NCBI GenBank assembly: GCA_051886675.1
Contig: JBJEYH010000133.1
Span: 1 to 6,254, forward strand
DNA length: 6,254 nucleotides
Origin: UBA11524 sp051886675
GTDB lineage: Bacteria; Bacillota; Clostridia; Christensenellales; Aristaeellaceae
Reading direction: 5' to 3'
Part shown: positions 1 to 6,254 of the stretch, piece after piece
Numbering within the stretch: position 1 is the stretch's first letter
Layout: every line of letters begins with the position of its first letter
Notes under the pieces: model-generated
Databases searched by the model: none
What the model was told of the DNA's origin: nothing
Seen by the model: only the letters and a program-made list of their open reading frames with translations
Program-made: the position numbers and the translations under genes

Positions 1-1011
1 ATGATCCGCGAAGCCATCATCAAGCTGTCCAGGAAGGAAAACCTGACCTACGCCGAAGCCGAAGCCGTCATGGATGAAATCATGAGCGGCCAGACCACCC
101 CCGTGCAGACCTCCGCCTACCTGACCGCCCTGTCCCTCAAGGGCGAGACCATCGACGAGATCACCGCCTCCGCTGCAGGAATGCGGAACCACTGCGTCAA
201 GCTGCTCCACGACATGGACGTGCTGGAGATCGTGGGCACCGGCGGCGACGGCGCGAATTCCTTCAACATCTCCACCACCTCGGCCTTCGTGATCGCCGCG
301 GGCGGCGTGCCGGTGGCCAAGCACGGCAACCGGGCGGCGTCCTCCAAGTGCGGCGCGGCGGACGTGCTGGAGGCCCTGGGCGTGACCATCACCCTGCCCC
401 CCGAGAGGAGCGAGGCCCTGCTGCGGGAGGAGAACTTCTGCTTCCTCTTCGCGCAGAACTACCACATCGCCATGAAGTACGTGGCCCCCGTGCGCAAGGA
501 GCTGGGCATCCGCACGGTGTTCAACATTCTGGGCCCGCTGTCCAACCCCGCCGGCGCCAACATGGAGCTGATGGGCGTGTACGACCAGACCCTCGTGGAG
601 CCCCTGGCCCAGGTGATGAGCAAGCTGGGCGTCAAGCGGGGCATGGTGGTCTACGGCACGGACAGGCTGGATGAGATTTCCATGAGTGCGCCCACCAAGG
701 TGTGCGAGATCCGCGACGGCTGGTTCCAGTCCTTCGAGATCACGCCGGAGCAGTTCGGCTACACCCGCTGCGACAAGAGCGAGCTGGTGGGCGGCACCCC
801 CGCGGAGAACGCGGCCATCACCCGGGCGATCCTCTCCGGCGAGGAGCGGGGCGCGAAGCGTCAGGCGGTGTGCCTGAACGCCGGCGCGGCGCTGTACATC
901 GGCGGGAAGGCCTCCTCCCTGGAGGAAGGCGTCCGCATGGCGGAAGGCATTCTGGATTCCGGCGCGGCCCTTGCCAAGCTGGAGACGGTCATCCGCCGCA
1001 CGGGGGCGTGA
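1..1011 (+). CDS. trpD: Anthranilate phosphoribosyltransferase
   Basis: This cytoplasmic enzyme transfers phosphoribose from PRPP to anthranilate, giving N-(5'-phosphoribosyl)anthranilate, the second step of the tryptophan branch. The 336-residue product has the normal family length. The small helical N-terminal domain is followed by the PRPP-binding glycine loop GTGGD (79-83), then KHGNR (107-111), the conserved arginine in APVRKELG (R165, expected at the anthranilate site), the NILGPLSNP segment (175-183) and the acidic metal pair D224-E225 in LDEIS. No key residue is missing. The ATG is the first base of the window, so its ribosome site cannot be seen. The N-terminus (MIREAIIKLS) matches where family members normally begin, so I take the gene as complete. 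It lies 5 bases before the trpC ATG, or overlaps it if a GTG start is used there. It is not fused to a glutamine amidotransferase (trpG) domain within the window. Confidence 0.97.
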   Translation: MIREAIIKLSRKENLTYAEAEAVMDEIMSGQTTPVQTSAYLTALSLKGETIDEITASAAGMRNHCVKLLHDMDVLEIVGTGGDGANSFNISTTSAFVIAAGGVPVAKHGNRAASSKCGAADVLEALGVTITLPPERSEALLREENFCFLFAQNYHIAMKYVAPVRKELGIRTVFNILGPLSNPAGANMELMGVYDQTLVEPLAQVMSKLGVKRGMVVYGTDRLDEISMSAPTKVCEIRDGWFQSFEITPEQFGYTRCDKSELVGGTPAENAAITRAILSGEERGAKRQAVCLNAGAALYIGGKASSLEEGVRMAEGILDSGAALAKLETVIRRTGA

Positions 1012-1016
1012 GCGCC

Positions 1017-1811
1017 ATGGCACCGACGATCCTGGACACCATCGCCGATTACGCCCGGCAGCGGGTATCGGCGGACAAGGCGGCCATCCCCCCGGAGGAC
1101 ATGGCGGCCATGGCCCGTCAGGGCGCGCCCGCCCGCGGCGACGCCTTTGAGCAGGCCCTGCGCCGGGAGGGCATGCGCTTCATCTGCGAGGTGAAGCGGG
1201 CCTCCCCCTCCAAGGGGCTGATCGCGCCGGACTTCCCCTACGTCGACATTGCCCGGGCCTACGAGGCCGCCGGGGCGGACTGTCTCTCCTGCCTGACGGA
1301 GCCCAAATGGTTCCTGGGGTCGGACGCCATCTTCCGGGAGATCCGCGCGGCGGTGGCGCTGCCCATGCTGCGCAAGGACTTCGTGGTGGACGCCTACCAG
1401 ATCGACCAGGCGAAGGTCATGGGGGCGGACGCGGTGCTGCTGATCTGCTCCCTGCTGGACACCGCGACCATCGCCCGGTATCTGGAAAGGTGCGACGCGC
1501 TGGGCCTCGCCGCCCTGGTGGAAGCCCATGACGAAGCGGAAATCGCCTCCGCCGTGGCAGCCGGGGCGCGGATCGTCGGGGTGAACAACCGGAACCTGAA
1601 GGACTTCTCCGTGGACTTCGGCAACGCGGCCCGGCTGCGGGACATGATCCCCCCTGGCAGGGTGTATGTGGCGGAAAGCGGCGTGACCGGCCCGGAATCC
1701 ATGGCGGTATTGAAGGCCATCGGCGCGGATGCGGCGCTCATCGGCGAGGCGCTGATGCGCGCCCCCGACAAGGCCGCTATGCTCCGGGCCCTTAGGGAGG
1801 CGGCATCATGA
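1017..1811 (+). CDS. trpC: Indole-3-glycerol phosphate synthase
   Basis: The enzyme closes the ring of 1-(2-carboxyphenylamino)-1-deoxyribulose 5-phosphate, releasing CO2 and water to give indole-3-glycerol phosphate. The 264-residue protein is a single (beta/alpha)8 barrel of normal length. Visible family motifs are EVKRASPSKG (58-67, containing catalytic E58 and K60), LTEPKWF (93-99), LRKDF (118-122, with K120 as the expected general acid), LVEAH (167-171, with E169 as the catalytic base), VNNRNL (189-194), VAESGV (218-223) and a phosphate-binding GEALM (243-247). It is not fused to trpF, unlike in enteric bacteria. I chose the ATG at 1017, 10 bases after a G-run at 1002-1006. That is a weak ribosome site, so coupling to trpD translation is likely. 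A GTG at 1008 in the same frame overlaps the trpD stop (GTGA) and would add three residues, but the G-run is too close to serve it. Confidence 0.97.
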   Translation: MAPTILDTIADYARQRVSADKAAIPPEDMAAMARQGAPARGDAFEQALRREGMRFICEVKRASPSKGLIAPDFPYVDIARAYEAAGADCLSCLTEPKWFLGSDAIFREIRAAVALPMLRKDFVVDAYQIDQAKVMGADAVLLICSLLDTATIARYLERCDALGLAALVEAHDEAEIASAVAAGARIVGVNNRNLKDFSVDFGNAARLRDMIPPGRVYVAESGVTGPESMAVLKAIGADAALIGEALMRAPDKAAMLRALREAAS

Positions 1812-2413
1812 CGCGCATCAAGATCTGCGGCCTGTCCCGCCCCTGCGACGTGGCCTTCGTGAACGAGGCCCGGCCCGACTGGTGCGGCTTCATCATCGAC
1901 TTTCCCAGGAGCCATCGGAGCATAACCCCTGCCGAAGCCCTTGCCCTGCGCAGGCAGCTGGCCCCGGGCATCGTGCCGGTAGGGGTGACGGTGGATCAGC
2001 CGGCGGAGGCGGTGGCCGCGCTGCTGAGGTCGGGCGTGATGGACGTCGCCCAGCTCCACGGCACGGAGGACGAAAGCTACCTGGCCGCCCTGCGGGCCCT
2101 GGCCCCGGGCCATCCCCTGTGGAAGGCCTTCACCCTCCGCACCCCCGACGACCTCCCCTGCGCCCTGGCCTCCAGCGCGGACATGATCCTCCTGGACAGC
2201 GGCAAGGGCAGCGGGCAGACCTTCGACTGGTCGCTGCTGCGGGGAATCAGCCGGCCCTTCCTGCTGGCGGGCGGGCTGACCCCGGAAACCATCCCCCGGG
2301 CCGTCGGAGAGGTTCGCCCCTGGGGCGTGGATCTGTCCAGCGGCGTGGAAACGGACAGGCGCAAGGATCGGGACAAAATACTGGCGGCCGTCGCCGCCGC
2401 GAGAAAGGATTGA
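1808..2413 (+). CDS. trpF: Phosphoribosylanthranilate isomerase
   Basis: The enzyme performs the Amadori rearrangement of phosphoribosylanthranilate, between the TrpD and TrpC steps. At 201 residues it is a normal monofunctional TrpF barrel. The expected catalytic base C7 lies in KICGL (5-9), and the general acid D130 lies in LLDSG (128-132). QLHG (82-85), LAGGL (153-157) and the phosphate-binding end DLSSGVET (175-182) are also present. The loop after strand 2 reads DFPRSHRSIT (31-40), with R37 at the position of the usual conserved arginine. This wording differs from the common proteobacterial form, but it still fits the family. The ATG overlaps the trpC stop as ATGA, and a strong GGGAGG at 1795-1800 lies 7 bases upstream inside trpC. 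This pattern favours coupled translation. Confidence 0.95.
   Translation: MTRIKICGLSRPCDVAFVNEARPDWCGFIIDFPRSHRSITPAEALALRRQLAPGIVPVGVTVDQPAEAVAALLRSGVMDVAQLHGTEDESYLAALRALAPGHPLWKAFTLRTPDDLPCALASSADMILLDSGKGSGQTFDWSLLRGISRPFLLAGGLTPETIPRAVGEVRPWGVDLSSGVETDRRKDRDKILAAVAAARKD
2402..2409 (+). promoter_or_regulatory. Ribosome binding site of trpB
   Basis: The purine run AGAAAGGA at the very end of trpF lies 9 bases before the ATG at 2419. It decides between that ATG and an in-frame TTG at 2410 that overlaps the trpF stop. The TTG lies directly against the purine run and so could not use it. Confidence 0.6.
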
Positions 2414-2418
2414 CCATC

Positions 2419-3599
<1,181 letters not shown>

Positions 3600-3603
<4 letters not shown>

Positions 3604-4379
3604 GCCGTATCCGCGACGCCTTTGCCCAGGGCAAGGCCTTCATTCCATTCATTACCTGCGGCGATCCCGATCTGGAAACCACCGCCGCTGCCGTCCGCGC
3701 CATGGCGGAAGCCGGCGCCGACGTGATCGAGCTGGGCATTCCCTTCTCCGACCCCACGGCGGAAGGCCCGGTGATTCAGGCCGCCAACGCCCGCGCCCTG
3801 CAGGCCGGAACCACCACCGACCGCATCTTCGACATGGTGCGGGAGCTGCGCCGGGACGTGCGCGTCCCCATGGTGTTCATGACCTACGCCAACGTGGTGT
3901 TCTCCTACGGGACGGAGCGGTTCCTGGGCATATGCCGGGACATCGGCATGGACGGGCTGATCCTCCCCGACGTGCCCTTTGAGGAGAAGGCCGAATTCGC
4001 CCCCCTGTGCAGCCGCTACGGGCTGGACTTCATCTCCCTCATCGCGCCCACCTCCGAGCATCGCATCGCCATGATCGCCCGGGAGGCCAGCGGCTTTGTG
4101 TATGTGGTGTCCAGCCTGGGCGTGACCGGCATGCGCAGCGCAATCACCACCGACATCGGCGCCATGGTGAACCTGGTGCGCGCCGCCAACCCCGATATCC
4201 CCTGCGCGGTGGGCTTCGGCATCTCCACGCCCGAGCAGGCCGCCCGCATGGCTGCCCTGGCCGATGGCGCCATTGTGGGCAGCGCCATTGTCAACCTGAT
4301 GGGCAGGCATGGCCGGGAGGCCGTCCCTTATGTCCGGGACTACGTGGCCGCCATGAAGGCCGCCGTCCGCAGCGTTTGA
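3600..4379 (+). CDS. trpA: Tryptophan synthase alpha subunit
   Basis: TrpA cleaves indole-3-glycerol phosphate to glyceraldehyde 3-phosphate and indole, which passes through the tunnel to TrpB. The product is 259 residues, close to the family norm, and folds as a TIM barrel. The N-terminal PFITCGDPD (16-24) is typical. The catalytic glutamate is E44 in ELGIPFSDP (44-52). The second catalytic acid, Asp60 in the enteric enzyme (motif SDPLADGP), is glutamate here: E55 in SDPTAEGP. I recall this variant from other clostridial-type TrpA proteins, so it does not imply loss of function. The mobile loop 6 motif is SSLGVTG (171-177), and the phosphate site includes GFGIST (205-210) and VGSAIV (226-231). 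The start overlaps the trpB stop as ATGA, with a strong GGGGAGGAG at 3583-3591 placed 8 bases upstream. It is the last gene of the operon. Confidence 0.97.
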
Positions 4380-4392
4380 TCCGCGCACACAA

Positions 4393-4434
4393 AAAGGCAG
4401 GAGGCTCCCTCGCCGGGGATGTCCTCCTGCCTTT
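4393..4434. terminator. Bidirectional rho-independent terminator between trpA and the convergent gene
   Basis: A perfect 12-base-pair stem is formed by AAAGGCAGGAGG (4393-4404) and CCTCCTGCCTTT (4423-4434). The 18-base loop can itself fold as TCCCT/GGGGA. On the minus strand the stem runs into five T residues (complement of 4391-4395), a good terminator for the gene ending at 4438. On the plus strand it is followed by the weaker GCTTTA, but it lies only 13 bases after the trpA stop, so it probably ends the trp operon too. The whole gap between the two convergent genes is 58 bases. Confidence 0.85.
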
Positions 4435-4437
4435 GCT

Positions 4438-5370
4438 TTATCCGTTGGCGTTCTCCCGGGCCAGCAGATCCAGCGCCCGGGCCAGCACCCGCTTGCTCCC
4501 GGCCACCACCATGTCCGGGTCCTCATCCCCCCAGGGCTTCACCTCGAAGGACAGGGGCGGCGGATTGTCCGCGTTCAGGTAGCCGACGTCCATGAGCGTC
4601 CGCAGGTAGTCCGCCAGGGTGGCCGCGTCCGCCTCGCTGCCCGCGATGCCGAAGCGCGGATGCTGATCGCCATAGGCGGGCATGCCGGGGGTCAGCACGG
4701 CGTTGGCGATGTGGGCATGGCGCAGGTAGGGCGCGATGGGCGTCAGGCTCTGGGGAAAGGTCTCCCGCAGCTGCAGGATGTGGCTCATGTCCGCCATCAG
4801 CCCGAAGAAGGGGTACGCTTCGTGCATCTCCCGGCCGAAGCGGCTGGCGATGTCCACCGGCCCGATGAGCGACCGCTTCTCCACGTCCCGGTCGAACACC
4901 TCCAGCGTCACCGAGGGCAGGCCCTTCGCCGCCGCGTCCTCGCAGATGGCCCGGGCGCTGCGGCACAGCGCGTCGTAGTGGGCCTCCTCCCGGGCAGGAT
5001 CGAAGGGCCCCGCCAGGAAGGCAATCCCCTTCGCGCCCAGCTCGCAGGCCTCGTCGATGCAGCGCTTCATCCGCTCCACGCCCCGCAGGCGATGGGCTTC
5101 GTCCAGGCTGCACAGGTTCTCGCCGTTGCGCATCAGCTGGGGCTGCGCGCCGTAGGCCACGTCCACCCCTGCCTGCCGGGCCAGATCCCCCACCCGGCGG
5201 CGGACTGCGGCGTCGGCAATGTGGGTCAGCTCGATCAGCTCAAAGAAGGGATCCGCCAATACCCTGCGCACAGTGCCCTCGATATCCCCCTCCCCCGAGG
5301 CGGCAAAGGGGTAGGCCATGAAATGCACCAGCCCCATGCGGAAGCTGCGCCGGATGTCCTGCTGCGTCAT
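4438..5370 (-). CDS. Sugar phosphate isomerase/epimerase-like TIM-barrel protein, substrate unknown
   Basis: The 310-residue product looks like a member of the xylose isomerase-like TIM-barrel superfamily (sugar phosphate isomerases/epimerases, distantly related to endonuclease IV). It should be cytoplasmic, as no signal peptide or membrane segment is visible. Likely metal ligands at the C-terminal ends of barrel strands are E157 in LEVFDRD (156-162), D194 and H197 in MADMSHI (192-198), H218 and H220 in HAHIAN (218-223) and E276 in SFEVKPWG (274-281). An early acidic strand, ELIELTHI (44-51), fits strand 2. The set of E, D, H and E is what the family uses for one divalent metal. I chose the ATG at 5370 because GGGAGGA lies 6 bases before it. 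An in-frame ATG at 5400 would add ten residues but lacks such a site. The gene converges on trpA and shares its terminator. It is probably not part of tryptophan synthesis. The exact reaction (isomerase, epimerase or other) cannot be told from sequence. Confidence 0.85.
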   Translation of the reverse strand: MTQQDIRRSFRMGLVHFMAYPFAASGEGDIEGTVRRVLADPFFELIELTHIADAAVRRRVGDLARQAGVDVAYGAQPQLMRNGENLCSLDEAHRLRGVERMKRCIDEACELGAKGIAFLAGPFDPAREEAHYDALCRSARAICEDAAAKGLPSVTLEVFDRDVEKRSLIGPVDIASRFGREMHEAYPFFGLMADMSHILQLRETFPQSLTPIAPYLRHAHIANAVLTPGMPAYGDQHPRFGIAGSEADAATLADYLRTLMDVGYLNADNPPPLSFEVKPWGDEDPDMVVAGSKRVLARALDLLARENANG

Positions 5371-5376
5371 GATGAT

Positions 5377-5383
5377 TCCTCCC
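5377..5383 (-). promoter_or_regulatory. Ribosome binding site of the isomerase-like gene
   Basis: On the minus strand GGGAGGA stands 6 bases before the ATG at 5370. This near-ideal site fixes the start there rather than at the upstream in-frame ATG at 5400. Confidence 0.75.
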
Positions 5384-5390
5384 GTTGACG

Positions 5391-5402
5391 GTATGGGCAT
5401 AC
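5391..5402. repeat. Short palindrome upstream of the isomerase-like gene
   Basis: GTATGGGCATAC is an inverted repeat with 5-base arms (GTATG/CATAC) around a 2-base centre. It lies 20 bases upstream of the isomerase start codon, just before its ribosome site. The place would suit a repressor operator. It also overlaps a weak minus-strand promoter candidate: TATGCC (complement of 5396-5401) with TTTCCC (complement of 5419-5424) 17 bases upstream. With arms this short, chance is a real alternative. Confidence 0.3.
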
Positions 5403-5415
5403 CTTTCGCCGCGGC

Positions 5416-5436
5416 GGTGGGAAATCCCTTCCCGCC
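5416..5436. other. Hairpin in the gap upstream of the isomerase-like gene
   Basis: GGTGGGAA (5416-5423) and TTCCCGCC (5429-5436) can form an 8-base-pair stem with one G-T pair and a 5-base loop. Neither strand has a T-run after it, so it does not look like a classical terminator. It could be leader structure or part of a promoter region. In such GC-rich DNA it could also be incidental. Confidence 0.35.
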
Positions 5437-5445
5437 CCACGAAAA

Positions 5446-5479
5446 CGGCGGATACCCGGTGTGACCCGGATATCCGCCG
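5446..5479 (-). terminator. Rho-independent terminator of the substrate-binding protein gene
   Basis: CGGCGGATA (5446-5454) and TATCCGCCG (5471-5479) form a perfect 9-base-pair stem. Inside it CCGG (5456-5459) pairs with CCGG (5466-5469) after a single mismatch, leaving a 6-base loop. On the minus strand the stem is followed by TTTTC (complement of 5441-5445), and an A-run (complement of 5482-5486) precedes it, so A-T pairs may extend the stem past a 2-base bulge. It begins 33 bases after the stop of the gene ending at 5513. The plus strand has TTTTT at 5482-5486, but no plus-strand gene ends here, so the minus strand is the likely user. Confidence 0.75.
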
Positions 5480-5512
5480 CGTTTTTGGCCCTTGCGGGAT
5501 GCCCCTCGCAGA

Positions 5513-6254
5513 TTACTCCGCGATGGTGCAGTACATGAAGTACTTGTAGCCCAGGGGGTTGGTGTAGAAGCCCTGGATGCTGTCGTCGATCATGTAGATG
5601 TCGGTGTAGAAGTACAGGGGGGTGACGCAGCCGGTGGCCATCAGCATGTCCTCAGCGCGATGCATCAGGGCATAGCGGGCGTCGTTGTCGGTGCAGGTCT
5701 TGATGGCGGAGATCAGCACGTCGTAGGTCTCGGCCCAGGTGCCGTTCTCAACCTTCACGTCGATGCCCAGGTCGGTCAGATCCAGGCTGTACATGGCCAG
5801 GTCGGCATGCTCGCCCTTGCCGTACTGGATATCGTTGTTGCCGGAGCCGGAGGTCCACATATCCAGGAAGCAGATGGGATCGTTGTAGTCGGCGATCCAG
5901 CCATTGCGGGCCACGGAGTAGTCGCCGGCCTTACGGGTGTTCAGGAAGGTGTTCCACTCCTGGTTGGTCAGGTTCATGGTGATGCCCACGCCCGCCAGCA
6001 CGCTCTGCAGGTACTCGCCGATGGCCTTGTGGCCCTCGGAGGTGTTGTACAGATAGGTCAGGGTCGGGAAGTCGCTGAACATGCCGGTAGCCTCGTCATA
6101 GGTGTAGTACTTCTTCAGCACTTCCATGGCGGCGTCCCAGTTGTCCATGTAGGCGTCCTCGGACACGTCGTAGTAGCCGATGTAGGCGTCGGCGGAACCG
6201 GCGTTCTTGTAGAACTCGGAGCCGTCAGCGTCGGTCATGCCCATGGCCACGAAG
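5513..6254 (-). CDS. ABC transporter substrate-binding protein, oligopeptide/dipeptide family (C-terminal part)
   Basis: This is the C-terminal part, about 247 residues, of an extracellular solute-binding protein of the OppA/DppA type (SBP_bac_5 family). It would catch peptides or similar solutes outside the cell and pass them to an ABC importer. The reading frame is open to the window edge. Full members usually have 500-600 residues, so the signal peptide, lipobox and first lobe lie beyond base 6254. Numbering from the codon at 6248-6250, the typical elements are LYNTSEGHKAIGEYLQ (67-82), NQEWNTFLNTRKAGDY (96-111), RNGWIADYNDP (115-125) and, near the C-terminus, a PLYFYTD segment in which such proteins line the binding cleft. 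The stop is followed by a hairpin terminator, so it is probably the last gene of its transcript. The ligand cannot be told, and no permease or ATPase gene is in view. A GTG at 6248-6250 could be misread as a start, but family homology clearly continues upstream. Confidence 0.9.
   Translation of the reverse strand, partial: FVAMGMTDADGSEFYKNAGSADAYIGYYDVSEDAYMDNWDAAMEVLKKYYTYDEATGMFSDFPTLTYLYNTSEGHKAIGEYLQSVLAGVGITMNLTNQEWNTFLNTRKAGDYSVARNGWIADYNDPICFLDMWTSGSGNNDIQYGKGEHADLAMYSLDLTDLGIDVKVENGTWAETYDVLISAIKTCTDNDARYALMHRAEDMLMATGCVTPLYFYTDIYMIDDSIQGFYTNPLGYKYFMYCTIAE

Noticed and set aside
702..1016. Extension of the trpC frame far upstream inside trpD.
   Set aside because: The extra 105 residues are Arg/Gly-rich frame-shifted trpD. 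TrpC homology begins at about the ATG at 1017, and TrpD is conserved across the overlap.
1882..2418. Extension of the trpB frame upstream inside trpF, as if a fused protein.
   Set aside because: The upstream part reads as Pro/Gly/Arg-rich shadow with no trpF motif. The true trpF is in another frame, and the ATG at 2419 has a ribosome site.
4660..5388. A 242-codon plus-strand open frame opposite the isomerase-like gene.
   Set aside because: The composition is typical of antisense to a GC-rich gene. The minus-strand frame has recognisable barrel and metal-site motifs and a strong ribosome site.
5384..5389. TTGACG on the plus strand as a -35 promoter element.
   Set aside because: No matching -10 element was seen at the right distance, and no plus-strand gene follows it.
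5513..6254. The substrate-binding protein gene looks less GC-rich than the trp genes, which could suggest transfer.
   Set aside because: The difference fits its amino acid make-up (many Tyr, Asn, Asp, Lys, Met). Third codon positions remain mostly G or C, as in the neighbours.

Overview
The window is ordinary bacterial chromosome, strongly GC-rich, with G or C at most third codon positions. Three things together suggest a high-GC member of the Firmicutes, perhaps a gut-type clostridium: strong GGAGG-like ribosome sites, the trp gene order D-C-F-B-A, and the clostridial look of several proteins (the TrpA 'PTAEGP' motif and the OppA-like C-terminus). The taxonomic call is inference from gene order and motif style, with only moderate confidence.

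Positions 1-4379 (+ strand) carry the distal five genes of a tryptophan biosynthesis operon: trpD, trpC, trpF, trpB and trpA. They are packed with gaps of 5 bases or ATGA stop-start overlaps. Together they convert anthranilate to tryptophan. TrpD adds phosphoribose, TrpF isomerises the product, TrpC closes the indole ring, and TrpA and TrpB form tryptophan synthase, which releases indole and joins it to serine. The anthranilate synthase genes (trpE, trpG) and the promoter or leader control would be expected upstream of base 1 and cannot be seen. A hairpin just after trpA ends the operon. It also serves the convergent gene on the other strand.

Positions 4438-5370 (- strand) encode a xylose-isomerase-like TIM-barrel protein of the sugar phosphate isomerase/epimerase superfamily. 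Its putative metal-binding residues are intact, but its substrate is unknown. Positions 5371-5512 are a non-coding gap. It holds a strong hairpin that fits the terminator of the next gene, a second hairpin, and a short palindrome just upstream of the isomerase gene. Positions 5513-6254 (- strand) are the C-terminal part of an extracellular oligopeptide/dipeptide-type ABC transporter substrate-binding protein, whose start lies beyond the window.

I found no mobile element, CRISPR array, RNA gene or clear novel system. The points most worth a second look are an Asp-to-Glu change at a catalytic position of TrpA, the unassigned TIM-barrel enzyme, and the structured gap in front of it.
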